Below are positions 18,751 through 26,937 of a DNA stretch of 64,000 nucleotides, in pieces. Location: contig CAKZMQ010000001.1 in assembly GCA_937128795.1 (NCBI GenBank), positions 248,001 to 312,000 of the forward strand, given 5' to 3'. Within the stretch, counting starts at the first letter, position 1, and each line of letters starts with the position of its first letter. Source of the DNA: an uncultured Solirubrobacterales bacterium. Its GTDB lineage: Bacteria; Actinomycetota; Thermoleophilia; Solirubrobacterales; JACPNS01. Position numbers and translations under genes: made by a program. The notes beneath the pieces were generated by a model that saw only the letters and a program-made list of their open reading frames with translations, searched no databases and was not told where the DNA came from.

Positions 18751-19617
18751 TCAGCGGCGAAAGCGCAGGGTTTTATACGCGCTGCGGCAGGTTTTCCAGA
18801 ACTGCGGATCGCTCGGCTGGCTGTTGCAGACGAACCGGTACGAGTGTTCTTCGCCGAAATACCAAACGACCAAACGCGACAGACCATCGCTGTCCGTGCC
18901 GCGAAAGAGGAATCCCGGTCGGCCGTCCGTCTCGATCGGCGTGAATTCGGGTGCTCTGCCGAAGTCTGCCGACAGTTGGCTCGAAATCTGTCCGGCGGCG
19001 TCCTGTTGGTGGTCGTCCGTAACCTCTCGATCCAATACGTAGTAGCCGAGACCCATGAAGCTTTCGCCGTCTTGGTTCTCGCGCAGCACACCCCAGTCGG
19101 AGCCGCTGAAGCGGGTCGGCTCGTCCTTGCGCTGGGTCCACTCCCGCTCGCCCGGCAAAATCTTGTAGCGCAGTGACGCGTAGCGACCAGGCAACTGAGA
19201 CTCGCCGTCGGCCGGCAGATCGACGTCGTACCCATCCGACGAACTTCCTCCGGCATCGGTCTCGACCGAGTCACGAAAGTCTTTGAGGATCTTCTCGGCG
19301 TCATCGATCAACTCGTCGACGCGACCGGAATTGTCGTCGACCCAGGGCTTGACTACGAAAATCCCAAACACTGCGATGCCGATCAGAAGCAGCAGCCAGC
19401 GTGGCGGACCGGTGCGACCTCCGCTGTCGGAGCCGTGACGCTGGACGCTTGCTCGCCAGGAGTCCTTGTGCCCGGCCGGCGTCGCGTCATCGCGCGCGGG
19501 CGGTACTGGATTCGTAAATCCAGCCGGTGGCACCCACGGTTGGATTCCACTGGTGTCTTGGTAGTAGTCGAATTCGTCGCCCACGCTTTGATTATCGCTT
19601 GCCGCCGGTCGGCGCAT
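18751..19617 (-). CDS. Single-pass membrane protein of unknown function
   Basis: This is a 288-residue protein with no family I recognise. A Pro-rich cytoplasmic N-terminus (about 1-70) is followed by one membrane helix (WLLLLIGIAVFGIFVV, about 74-89). A short charged, coiled-coil-like stretch (RVDELIDDAEKILKDF) and an extracytoplasmic domain of about 150 residues with two cysteines near the C-terminus (FVCNSQ, KTCRS) follow. It heads the cytidylyltransferase/dehydrogenase pair and is divergent from the CDP-alcohol phosphotransferase. With ATG at 19617 only 15 bp separate the two starts; GTG at 19584 would leave 48 bp and may be the real start. A role in the same lipid or polymer pathway is inferred from position only. 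Confidence 0.7.
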   Translation of the reverse strand: MRRPAASDNQSVGDEFDYYQDTSGIQPWVPPAGFTNPVPPARDDATPAGHKDSWRASVQRHGSDSGGRTGPPRWLLLLIGIAVFGIFVVKPWVDDNSGRVDELIDDAEKILKDFRDSVETDAGGSSSDGYDVDLPADGESQLPGRYASLRYKILPGEREWTQRKDEPTRFSGSDWGVLRENQDGESFMGLGYYVLDREVTDDHQQDAAGQISSQLSADFGRAPEFTPIETDGRPGFLFRGTDSDGLSRLVVWYFGEEHSYRFVCNSQPSDPQFWKTCRSAYKTLRFRR

Positions 19618-19632
19618 CTAGTCTGCTCGCAG

Positions 19633-20535
19633 ATGGCTGCGCCGATCTCACGCAAGCACCTGCCGCCGATCGCGGAACTTTCGGCGATTTGCGGTGGCGA
19701 AGGCACGCGCGGTGGCGACGAACCGCGCGACCTGCGCAGGCTGTACGCGCGCGGTGTTCGCAAGCTTTCGATTCGCATCACGCGCGCTCTGCTGCCGACG
19801 GGAATCAGCGCCAACCAGACGACTGTGCTCGGAATCTTGATTGGACTCGCCGGTGCTGGGCTACTAGCAGTGGACGAGTTCTGGGCGCAGGTCGCGGCGA
19901 TACTGCTGCTGCAACTGTCGTTTGTTCTTGATTTCTGCGACGGAGAGATCGCGCGCTTCGAACGCGATATCGAGGACGTCAGCGGTGGGGCTGGCGGCGC
20001 GTATCTCGACTGGGTCGGGCACTACTACATCCCCGCATTGATGGCCGGCGCGCTCGGTTGGGCAGTTTTCAGCGACACCGGCGACTGGTGGTGGCTTGCC
20101 GCGGCGCTCGTCGTGATCCTCTCTTTGGTGCGCGTGCCCTACAGCGCGCGTGACCACATCATGTGGGGTGTGTACCGCGACAGACCAGATCTTCGTAACA
20201 GCGAAGCGATGGTTCGTGCGGCGCTCGCGCGGATGGGCGGCGATCCGAGTGCGGTCAATCCAGAGGCAAGCGGCCCGGAGGCGATGGCCGGCGTCGGCGG
20301 GCGCGGCTGGCTCTGGAGCCGTTACACGAACTTTGGACAGTTGATCGTGTTCCCGGGCTTCATCAATCTCGTGGCAGTGGCGGTGATCATCGACATATTG
20401 CTGTCATGGGGCGATTCGACGGTCGAAAGCGTCGTCGCGCGCGCCACGTTGCTTGGCCTACTCGGGGCCGTGCACCTCTTGCACCAGGTCCGGGCGATCG
20501 CCCAGGGATTTCGAATCACGCGCGCGCTTGAGTAG
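19633..20535 (+). CDS. CDP-alcohol phosphatidyltransferase family protein with variant active site
   Basis: The start at 19633 gives 300 residues; the open frame further upstream is antisense to the neighbour. It is a membrane enzyme with several hydrophobic helices and a CDP-alcohol phosphotransferase motif. D100, D103, G104, A107 and R108 fit the first half (DFCDGEIAR), and G122 and D126 the second. The fourth aspartate, usually the catalytic base, is His130 (YLDWVGH). The family moves a phosphoalcohol from a CDP-alcohol to an acceptor alcohol, making phospholipids or soluble phosphodiesters. The nearby nucleotidyltransferase and G1P dehydrogenase would supply the CDP-alcohol. Its 3' end overlaps the oppositely read flippase gene by 78 bp. 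The family call is secure; the substrate is not. Confidence 0.85.
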   Translation: MAAPISRKHLPPIAELSAICGGEGTRGGDEPRDLRRLYARGVRKLSIRITRALLPTGISANQTTVLGILIGLAGAGLLAVDEFWAQVAAILLLQLSFVLDFCDGEIARFERDIEDVSGGAGGAYLDWVGHYYIPALMAGALGWAVFSDTGDWWWLAAALVVILSLVRVPYSARDHIMWGVYRDRPDLRNSEAMVRAALARMGGDPSAVNPEASGPEAMAGVGGRGWLWSRYTNFGQLIVFPGFINLVAVAVIIDILLSWGDSTVESVVARATLLGLLGAVHLLHQVRAIAQGFRITRALE

Positions 20536-21990
20536 TTCGCGCGCGTTGCGAAGTTGCACCAACTCGGCCCGGCTGAAGAAGCCGGAAAGAAGCAGCAGCA
20601 ACGGATACAGCAGCCACCACACCGACCGCAATGCCAACCCCTCGAGGCCGTCGGTCGGCAGCAGGTGCTCCCCCGCGTAGGAGACGACGAAGGCGACGGT
20701 GACGACCTGCGTGACGCGTCGCCATTCAATCACCAGCCCGAGCGTCTGACGTGCCCGGATATACATCAGCCCAAGCAGCACGATGTATGCGCCGATCAGT
20801 GCCAGAGCTGCGCCGACGATTCCCTGAGACGGAATCAGCAGCAGACCGAGCGCGACGTTCGCGACCAGGCCTGCCGCAGCAACCGGAAACAACGAGCCGG
20901 TCTTGCCCATTCGAGCAACCGCCGAGACGAGCACGAGGTAGGCGCCGTAGAGCACCACCCCGGTTGCGACCAACGGGACCGCGCGGTAGGCATCAAAGAA
21001 CTCATCGGAAACGAGCAGGCGCGCCAACCAGCGTGAGATCAGGGCGAGCACGGTGACGACGCCACCGGTCACAAGCAGGTAGTAGGTCAGCACGCGGCCG
21101 TAGACGACGCGGGCCTCGGCGTCGGCCTTGATCGAGTATGCGAGCGGTGGCCATGCAAGCTGGAATGCGCGCACAAACATCGTCACCCCTTGGGCAAATT
21201 TGTATGCGATCGAGTAGAGACCTGCTGCCGCCAGACCGGCCGAGCGAGAGGCCGGAATGTTCACCAGCAGCAACCGGTCGACCCAGTTGAGCGCGTACAG
21301 CGAGATCTCGCCCGGAACGGTAGGCAGCCCGAACCGCAGCATCGGCGCGCGCAGCGACAGACCGGGCTTGGCGATTCGCCCCGCCCGCAAGTGCACGATC
21401 GCGAGGCCGGTCACGGTGATCGCGGTGCCGACTGCGTTGCCGAGCAACAGCCCGATCGCACCCATGTCGCGTGCGACGACCAGATAGATCGTCAACGGTA
21501 CGGTGATCAGCACGTTGATCACGGTGGCGGCTGCGTACGCGCCGGCACGTTCTTCGACGCGATAGAGCGCGAGCAGCAGTTCGTAGAAGGTCGCGAACCA
21601 GAACCAGCCGATCGCGATGTATACGAGCGTGATGGCGTCCGCCGAGTCGCGCAGCAGCAGCTGCGCCAGTGGCCCGGCGACCGCCAAGCAGATCGCGACG
21701 CCAACGGTCGTCGTGATCGTCAGTCCCCAGAAACCGGTACGCACGACCTCCCGTGGGTCGTATTCGTCGTTCAGAAAGTAAAAGCGCAGGACGGCCTCGA
21801 TCGCACCGAGACGAAAAAAGATCGAAAGCACGATCACCGTCGTGGCAAGGATCTCGACTTGGCCGAACTCTTCCGGCGAGACGTAGCGCGTGTAGATCGG
21901 CAGCGTGAAAACCGCGATCAACTTCGCCAGCACGCTCGACGTCGTGTAGGCCGCGCCGGTGCGGGTGAGTCGGCGCAAATAGTCGATCAC
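20458..21990 (-). CDS. Polysaccharide flippase (Wzx/MOP superfamily)
   Basis: This 510-residue protein has about 12-14 membrane helices. Its N-terminus (YTTSSVLAKLIAVFTLPIYTR, then PEEFGQVEI) is the hallmark of the oligosaccharide flippase/RfbX-like branch of the MOP superfamily. Such proteins move undecaprenyl-linked repeat units across the membrane. The GTG start overlaps the stop of the polymerase/ligase gene by four bases, so translation is coupled and both act on the same polymer. UppP, which recycles the carrier, and nucleotide-sugar genes are in the same window. The basic cytoplasmic C-terminal tail extends through the 78-bp antisense overlap with the CDP-alcohol phosphotransferase gene. 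MurJ is less likely given the polysaccharide context. Confidence 0.88.
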   Translation of the reverse strand: MIDYLRRLTRTGAAYTTSSVLAKLIAVFTLPIYTRYVSPEEFGQVEILATTVIVLSIFFRLGAIEAVLRFYFLNDEYDPREVVRTGFWGLTITTTVGVAICLAVAGPLAQLLLRDSADAITLVYIAIGWFWFATFYELLLALYRVEERAGAYAAATVINVLITVPLTIYLVVARDMGAIGLLLGNAVGTAITVTGLAIVHLRAGRIAKPGLSLRAPMLRFGLPTVPGEISLYALNWVDRLLLVNIPASRSAGLAAAGLYSIAYKFAQGVTMFVRAFQLAWPPLAYSIKADAEARVVYGRVLTYYLLVTGGVVTVLALISRWLARLLVSDEFFDAYRAVPLVATGVVLYGAYLVLVSAVARMGKTGSLFPVAAAGLVANVALGLLLIPSQGIVGAALALIGAYIVLLGLMYIRARQTLGLVIEWRRVTQVVTVAFVVSYAGEHLLPTDGLEGLALRSVWWLLYPLLLLLSGFFSRAELVQLRNARELLKRARDSKSLGDRPDLVQEVHGPE

Positions 21991-23561
21991 GCCGGTGCCT
22001 CTGCCACGTCCGGGATCGATTCGATCCTTTCGGAGCGCTGATCATCGGTCACGCCGCCGTTGGCACGGGGAATCAACGCCAAGGAAACCGCAGCACCGAG
22101 CATCGTCCACATCAGCGGATCCTCGAGCAACGCCGCGTATGCCAGCGAATGCACGAAGATCGCGACGAAGGCCGCGGCAACCGCGATCCTCGCCACCACG
22201 CCCGGGCGTTCGTCTTCGCGGCCGACACGTCTGAAGACCGCCGCAAATGCGGCGTAGATCATCGCCAGGAACGCAATCAATCCAACGACGCCCTGCTCGG
22301 CCGCGACCGTCAGCGGGGCGGTATGAGACTTCGTCGTGGTCGGCCGTCCGAACGCTGACTCGCCCGCCAGCCGACGATTCGAGAACTGGTCCGCGAACGA
22401 GCCGGACCCGTGGCCGACGATCGGTCTGTCTCCCCAAAGTTCGAGCCCGCCAGTGACGAGGTCGAAACGACCGCTGGTCGAGGTTTCGGCGCCGCGTTCG
22501 GAGGTGATGTCGATGCCCGAGACCGACGGGAATGCGCCGACGAAGACCACGCCGGCGACCAGCGCCACCGCGGTTGCCACGAGTATCGGTTTGGCTCGCC
22601 AGCGCATGCACGCGAGTGCGATCAGCCCGGCCAGCAGTGCCGCGAAGCTCGACTGTGAAAGCGAGAGCACCAGCCCGGCCCACAGCAGTGCCAGCACCAG
22701 CGCGCACAGCAGAACGCGCGCGGTTCGCCGCGTGAAGAGCATCACCGCAGCGACCACGAGCATCACGACCGCAACGAAACGGCCGAAAATGTTCGGGTCA
22801 AAAAACAGCGACTGAACTCGGAAGTAAGGGTCGAAGTCGTTCGGACGGATACCGCCGGGCCGGACGAGGTATTCACCGCGGGCGAACTCGATGAAGCCGA
22901 CGAACACCAAAAGCAGCGCCACGCCGACCAGTGTCGCCAGACAAGTCCGCAGCAAGCGTGCGTTCCACTTCACGTCGGCGGCAAGTGAGTAGAGCAGTAC
23001 GAACGGTGCGTAAAAGAAACAGAGATTCTGGGTCGCAACGTTGACGTCGCTCGAGTAGGCGCTCTGCAGCGCGTAGAGCACGATGAACGCCGCGATCGCA
23101 ACGTCGAGCAGTTTCGCCGGCCGCGGATGCTCGCCGCCAACACCGCGCCAGTCGCGCCAGCCGCGGGCGAGTACCGCTGCGGCAATCGCCACGTACAACG
23201 GCAACAACAACTTGACCGACTCGCCTCCGATCGGGATCGGTACTCGGAACGCGACGGTCGCGAGCGCCACCGGAAGCACCAGCGATGGCCAGCGCGTGAA
23301 GATTGCTGCGACGCAGCCGACCGCCGCCAAGCCGAGCACTGCACCGGCTGCCAGAAGCGCGGGCGAATACTGCGGCAAGCTGGATTCGTTGTCGCCAATC
23401 ACCGAACCGGCGAGCACCGCCGGCGCAAGCACGAGCACCGCCAGAGACCCGATCGATCGCAGACGCGCGTTTCCGCCGAGCAGCGAGAACGATGCCGCAG
23501 TGGCAACGAGCAGCAGGCCGAGCGTTTCGACGACATGCGCGACTGCCAACGGCGCGATCAT
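21987..23561 (-). CDS. O-antigen ligase/polymerase family membrane protein (Wzy/WaaL-like)
   Basis: The chosen ATG at 23561 overlaps the stop of the preceding gene (ATGA); the longer open frame to 23639 is an extension into that gene. The product has 524 residues and about a dozen hydrophobic helices. One large extracytoplasmic loop has the wording expected of O-antigen ligase-type proteins (SGRFDLVTGGLELWGDRPIVGHGSGSF interrupted, then KSHTAPLTVAAEQGVVGL). These enzymes polymerise or transfer undecaprenyl-linked glycans outside the membrane. It is coupled to the flippase downstream by GTGA and to the FlgD-like protein upstream. Whether it acts as polymerase or ligase cannot be decided from sequence. 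Confidence 0.85.
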   Translation of the reverse strand: MIAPLAVAHVVETLGLLLVATAASFSLLGGNARLRSIGSLAVLVLAPAVLAGSVIGDNESSLPQYSPALLAAGAVLGLAAVGCVAAIFTRWPSLVLPVALATVAFRVPIPIGGESVKLLLPLYVAIAAAVLARGWRDWRGVGGEHPRPAKLLDVAIAAFIVLYALQSAYSSDVNVATQNLCFFYAPFVLLYSLAADVKWNARLLRTCLATLVGVALLLVFVGFIEFARGEYLVRPGGIRPNDFDPYFRVQSLFFDPNIFGRFVAVVMLVVAAVMLFTRRTARVLLCALVLALLWAGLVLSLSQSSFAALLAGLIALACMRWRAKPILVATAVALVAGVVFVGAFPSVSGIDITSERGAETSTSGRFDLVTGGLELWGDRPIVGHGSGSFADQFSNRRLAGESAFGRPTTTKSHTAPLTVAAEQGVVGLIAFLAMIYAAFAAVFRRVGREDERPGVVARIAVAAAFVAIFVHSLAYAALLEDPLMWTMLGAAVSLALIPRANGGVTDDQRSERIESIPDVAEAPA

Positions 23562-25438
23562 TTTGCCAACTCCGCAAGAATCGCTCGCGTCGTATAGGCG
23601 ACGTTGACGTCGCCACTGCCGCGCAGTTCCGCCTGCCAACCGGGTACGCCAACGCGAATCACCAAGCCTTTGCCAAGGCGGTACGCGACCAGCGCAGGCT
23701 TGCCCTCCTCACGTCCGCCGGCCGTCAGCACTTCCGCGGCACGAGGACGACTCTCTGACTGCTCGAAGTCGGTGAACTGCCCGGTCAGACCCTGAAACAG
23801 CCCCAGCTCATCGGCGAACGAAACCAGCGGCGCCGGAGCCACGATGCTTGTTCTGGTTGCCTCGCCGAAGATGTCGCGTTGCCTGATGTCCGATGGCCCG
23901 GAGATGACGTCGCCCGAGATCCGAACGGTGCGCCGAAACGCATCCGGCGCAAAAAACGCAACGCGACCGCCGCCCGCGACGAACTGGCGCAGCGCCGATC
24001 CGAGCTGCGGCGTGATCCAGCGTTCGTCGCCGGCAAACAGCACTGCCTTGCGTCCCTTCAACGCGGCCGCCGCGTCGCTGGTACCAAGCGCGAAATCAGT
24101 TGTCGCCTCGACCGCAGGAACGTTCGAATCATTGGCGATGAAGTCGGCGAACGCACCCTCGGCCAGACGCCAGCGCGGCGGGCCGAGCGCGGATGCGAGC
24201 ATGCGATCGATCGGCACCCGCAGTTGTTGACCTGGCGGCAGGGACTGGAAGGGATCGCCGAAGCCGTCGCCGTCCACATCGACGGGATTGGTCGTCTGCC
24301 AGGCAATCGCCGGATAGGCGATCAGCACGTCCTGAGCACGTTTGCTGTTTATCACGACCGGCGTGCGTGCGATGTCGGCGTCGCCCTGTATCGAGCGCAG
24401 CGCATCGATGCGCAGCTCGTAGAGACCGGCTGGTACGCGTGGCACCGAGATCCGCAGCAGATTCCCGCGCTCGCGACCGCGCTTCACCGTCTCGCCGCCC
24501 ACGCGGGTTAGCCGATATCTGTAGCCACCGCGTGGCGCGATCACCGAAAACGCAGCGGTCGTGCCGACGATCGCCGGCTCCATCGGCGGAGCAATCGCGA
24601 CCCCCGTCAGTGCAACTCCCGCGCTGCCGTTGGTGGACCCACGCTTCGGGGGCAATGCGCTCGAGCTGATTCCGGCGTTGCCGGCAGCGTCGCACGCCCG
24701 TACGACGATCACGTAGTTGCCTGCTGGCGCCGCCCGACCGGGGGTCGGATCCTTGAAGCGACCGAAGCAGGCACTGCGGCGCTCGCGAAAGGTGTCCACC
24801 TGCAGGTTCCATCTTCCGACATTTGCTCCGCGATCGCTCGCGAAGGTGGCCACGGGTTGCGTGTCGGTGCGGTTGCCACGCACGCGATAGACGAGCATCT
24901 CAACGCGTCGCGACGGAGCGACGCCCGTGTATTTCACGCCGACCTCGGAAGGCCGCTGCGCGAGCAACGAGACGTTGTGCGAACCGACCACCTCGGCCGC
25001 AATCTTCGGCGGCGACGTATCGACGACGAAGTACTTGTCCGGGATGAACGTGCGACCGGCGTTCCGCATCGTGATGCGAACCCGGTATGCGCCGTCGGGC
25101 ACGGGTTCGCCGCGTTCACCGTCGACCGCCGCGTAGCGACCGTTCCATTGGAAACGGTGCGGTCCGGCACGCATTCGCTTGTCATCGGCAAGCGTGCGAA
25201 CGGCGTCGCCGTTGCGGTCGATCACCTCGACGGTGACGACGTCGTCCTGTTTCGTGCGGAAGCGCAGCCGCGCGCGGTCGCGAAGACCATCGTTGTTCGG
25301 CGACACGTAGCGCTTGAGATTCACCGAATTGACGAGCGGGTCGGTGCGCTTGAGTTTCTGCGCGGCGAAGAACGCCGTGAACGTCGCCAGCACAAGCACG
25401 GCGAAAACAATTCTTGAGATGAGCGTCGGCCGGTTCAC
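23558..25438 (-). CDS. Secreted FlgD Ig-like/DMF-beta-like protein coupled to the polymer export genes
   Basis: This 626-residue protein starts with GTG and an N-terminal hydrophobic anchor (IVFAVLVLATFTAFFAA, about 10-26). A stretch at 43-140 (YVSPNNDGLRDRARLRF, VIDRNGDAVRTL, FQWNGR, VPDGAYRVRI) has the FlgD-type Ig-like pattern. Middle beta-type regions follow. The C-terminal ~240 residues (IAYPAIAWQTTNP, VEATTDFALGTSD, LFAGDERWITPQL, FVAGGGRVAFFAPDAFRR) resemble the beta-subunit-like domain of N,N-dimethylformamidase, used here as a scaffold or glutamine-amidotransferase-like fold. The function is unknown. Its 4-base overlap with the polymerase gene argues that it takes part in export or assembly of the same glycan. 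Confidence 0.75.
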   Translation of the reverse strand: MNRPTLISRIVFAVLVLATFTAFFAAQKLKRTDPLVNSVNLKRYVSPNNDGLRDRARLRFRTKQDDVVTVEVIDRNGDAVRTLADDKRMRAGPHRFQWNGRYAAVDGERGEPVPDGAYRVRITMRNAGRTFIPDKYFVVDTSPPKIAAEVVGSHNVSLLAQRPSEVGVKYTGVAPSRRVEMLVYRVRGNRTDTQPVATFASDRGANVGRWNLQVDTFRERRSACFGRFKDPTPGRAAPAGNYVIVVRACDAAGNAGISSSALPPKRGSTNGSAGVALTGVAIAPPMEPAIVGTTAAFSVIAPRGGYRYRLTRVGGETVKRGRERGNLLRISVPRVPAGLYELRIDALRSIQGDADIARTPVVINSKRAQDVLIAYPAIAWQTTNPVDVDGDGFGDPFQSLPPGQQLRVPIDRMLASALGPPRWRLAEGAFADFIANDSNVPAVEATTDFALGTSDAAAALKGRKAVLFAGDERWITPQLGSALRQFVAGGGRVAFFAPDAFRRTVRISGDVISGPSDIRQRDIFGEATRTSIVAPAPLVSFADELGLFQGLTGQFTDFEQSESRPRAAEVLTAGGREEGKPALVAYRLGKGLVIRVGVPGWQAELRGSGDVNVAYTTRAILAELAK

Positions 25439-25475
25439 GGCGGAAGGCTAACGGGAGACCGGCGCGGCCTTACGC

Positions 25476-26807
25476 CTACTGGTCGAAGTCGGCGCCGAGC
25501 ACAACGATCACGGGGACCGAGCCGCCGGCGGCGAGGGTCTCATCGTCGGCTTCTTTGACGTCCTTGATGTCCAGCTCCTTGGCAACTTCCTCGGCCTCGA
25601 GTTTGCTGCCCGACGCGTAGTAGACGGTGCTCGTCGTGTAGTTGACACCATCATTGCGGTTGCCCGTCGTGACGTCCGTGAAATCTGCCTTCGCAAGCGC
25701 GTCGGCCCCGAGTTTCGCGAGACCGGGCGTCGGCGTACCGTTGAGCAGACTGATCGTGACCGCCGGACGATTGACCTCTTGATTGCGCTCGCCGGTCGAC
25801 GGCTGGGACTCGGCGATCTGGTCGCGGCGTTCTGTCGCGGTTTGCGAGCCGCTGTCCGAATCGCCGCCGATCAGCTGCGTTCCGATCAGGATCACCGCGA
25901 AAACGGCCACGAGCACGCCGGCCACTGCGTACGGAACACGGCTCCGGCCTGAAGGCGGCGGCGCGATCGCCTCGAAATGCCCAGAGCCGGTTGCCTCGGT
26001 CGAGAGGTAGTAGTCGGGAATCGGCGGAGTCGCAGGGCGATTGACGGACTGGAACTCAGAAGTGTCCAGCGGAGGGAGTGGTGGGAGTGGCGTGGCTGCA
26101 CGTGCGGCGGCCGGTGTCGACGGGGCCAAGTGACTCGTGCGAGCAGCCTCTGCCGGGTCGAGCGCGGGCTCCCCAGGCTGCGGCGCCGGGTGGGCGACGG
26201 TGTCCCCCACGCCGTTGCTTGCAGCGACCTCGTGCGGCTGCTCGGCGGCGTCGTCGGCGTGCTCCGCGTCGACGGCGACTTCTTCGCCGTGCAGGTCCTG
26301 GCCTTCAAGATCTTGGCCTTCGAGATCCTGACCTTGAACATCCTGGCCCTCGACGCCTTGTTCGGCGAGCACGTCGTACTGCTCGGTCGGCTGCGGCTGC
26401 TCGACCGGATTGCCATGTTCGTCGACGGCGACGGATTCCAATTGATTGCCATCTTGTTCCGCGGCACCCGCGGATTGTGCGTCCGCAGTCGCGGCTGGCT
26501 GCTCGGCGACCACGACCTCCTGCACCGGAACGACGCCGTGCTCCTGGGCGATACCGGCCGCGGCCTGCGCCTCGGATTGGCGCAACGCCATCGATTCGTA
26601 CGCCTGCGCGATCGCTTGGGAAGCGATCTGCTGGGCGCGAAGTTCGACTTCGCCGGCGCGCTCGGGTTCGCGGCCTGCCCACTCGCGCAGTCGGCGTACG
26701 TCGCGAGCCTGCGAGAAGTAGAGCATTGCCAGCACGGCGAGGCCGACGATCGCGGCAAAGCCTGCGATCGCGCCGATGTTCACGAGTATGTCTTGTAGTT
26801 CACCCAA
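25476..26807 (-). CDS. LytR C-terminal-domain membrane protein
   Basis: This 443-residue protein starts with TTG at 26807, or GTG at 26783; neither has a clear ribosome site. It has an N-terminal membrane helix (IGAIAGFAAIVGLAVLAMLYF), a long acidic Glu/Gln/Ala/Pro-rich region with a short EGQDL-type repeat tract, and a second helix (VPYAVAGVLVAVFAVILIGTQL, about 300-320). The C-terminal ~100 residues match the LytR_C pattern (VTISLLNGTPTPGLAKLGAD, STVYYASG, VIVVLGADF). LytR_C domains occur in proteins tied to attaching polymers to peptidoglycan, often next to LCP ligases. No LCP catalytic domain is present here. The position inside the polysaccharide cluster supports a role in wall attachment; the biochemical role is unknown. 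Confidence 0.8.
   Translation of the reverse strand: MGELQDILVNIGAIAGFAAIVGLAVLAMLYFSQARDVRRLREWAGREPERAGEVELRAQQIASQAIAQAYESMALRQSEAQAAAGIAQEHGVVPVQEVVVAEQPAATADAQSAGAAEQDGNQLESVAVDEHGNPVEQPQPTEQYDVLAEQGVEGQDVQGQDLEGQDLEGQDLHGEEVAVDAEHADDAAEQPHEVAASNGVGDTVAHPAPQPGEPALDPAEAARTSHLAPSTPAAARAATPLPPLPPLDTSEFQSVNRPATPPIPDYYLSTEATGSGHFEAIAPPPSGRSRVPYAVAGVLVAVFAVILIGTQLIGGDSDSGSQTATERRDQIAESQPSTGERNQEVNRPAVTISLLNGTPTPGLAKLGADALAKADFTDVTTGNRNDGVNYTTSTVYYASGSKLEAEEVAKELDIKDVKEADDETLAAGGSVPVIVVLGADFDQ
26291..26358 (-). repeat. Short 15-bp tandem repeats coding for an EGQDL tract
   Basis: About five imperfect 15-bp units on the minus strand code for pentapeptides of the type EGQDV, QGQDL, EGQDL, EGQDL, HGEEV. 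They lie in the acidic linker of the LytR_C protein. Tracts like this change length by replication slippage, so the linker length may vary between strains. Confidence 0.7.
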
Positions 26808-26937
26808 GGGGACGGTGTTCGGAATGCTTGCGACCGGTCGCCTGTCTTGAGCGGCGCCGAATTCGGGTCATGCAGAGAATCTGTGCAGTCTAGAGACGCC
26901 GGTACACGCCCGGGCCACGAGCCGTACCGAGAAAACG

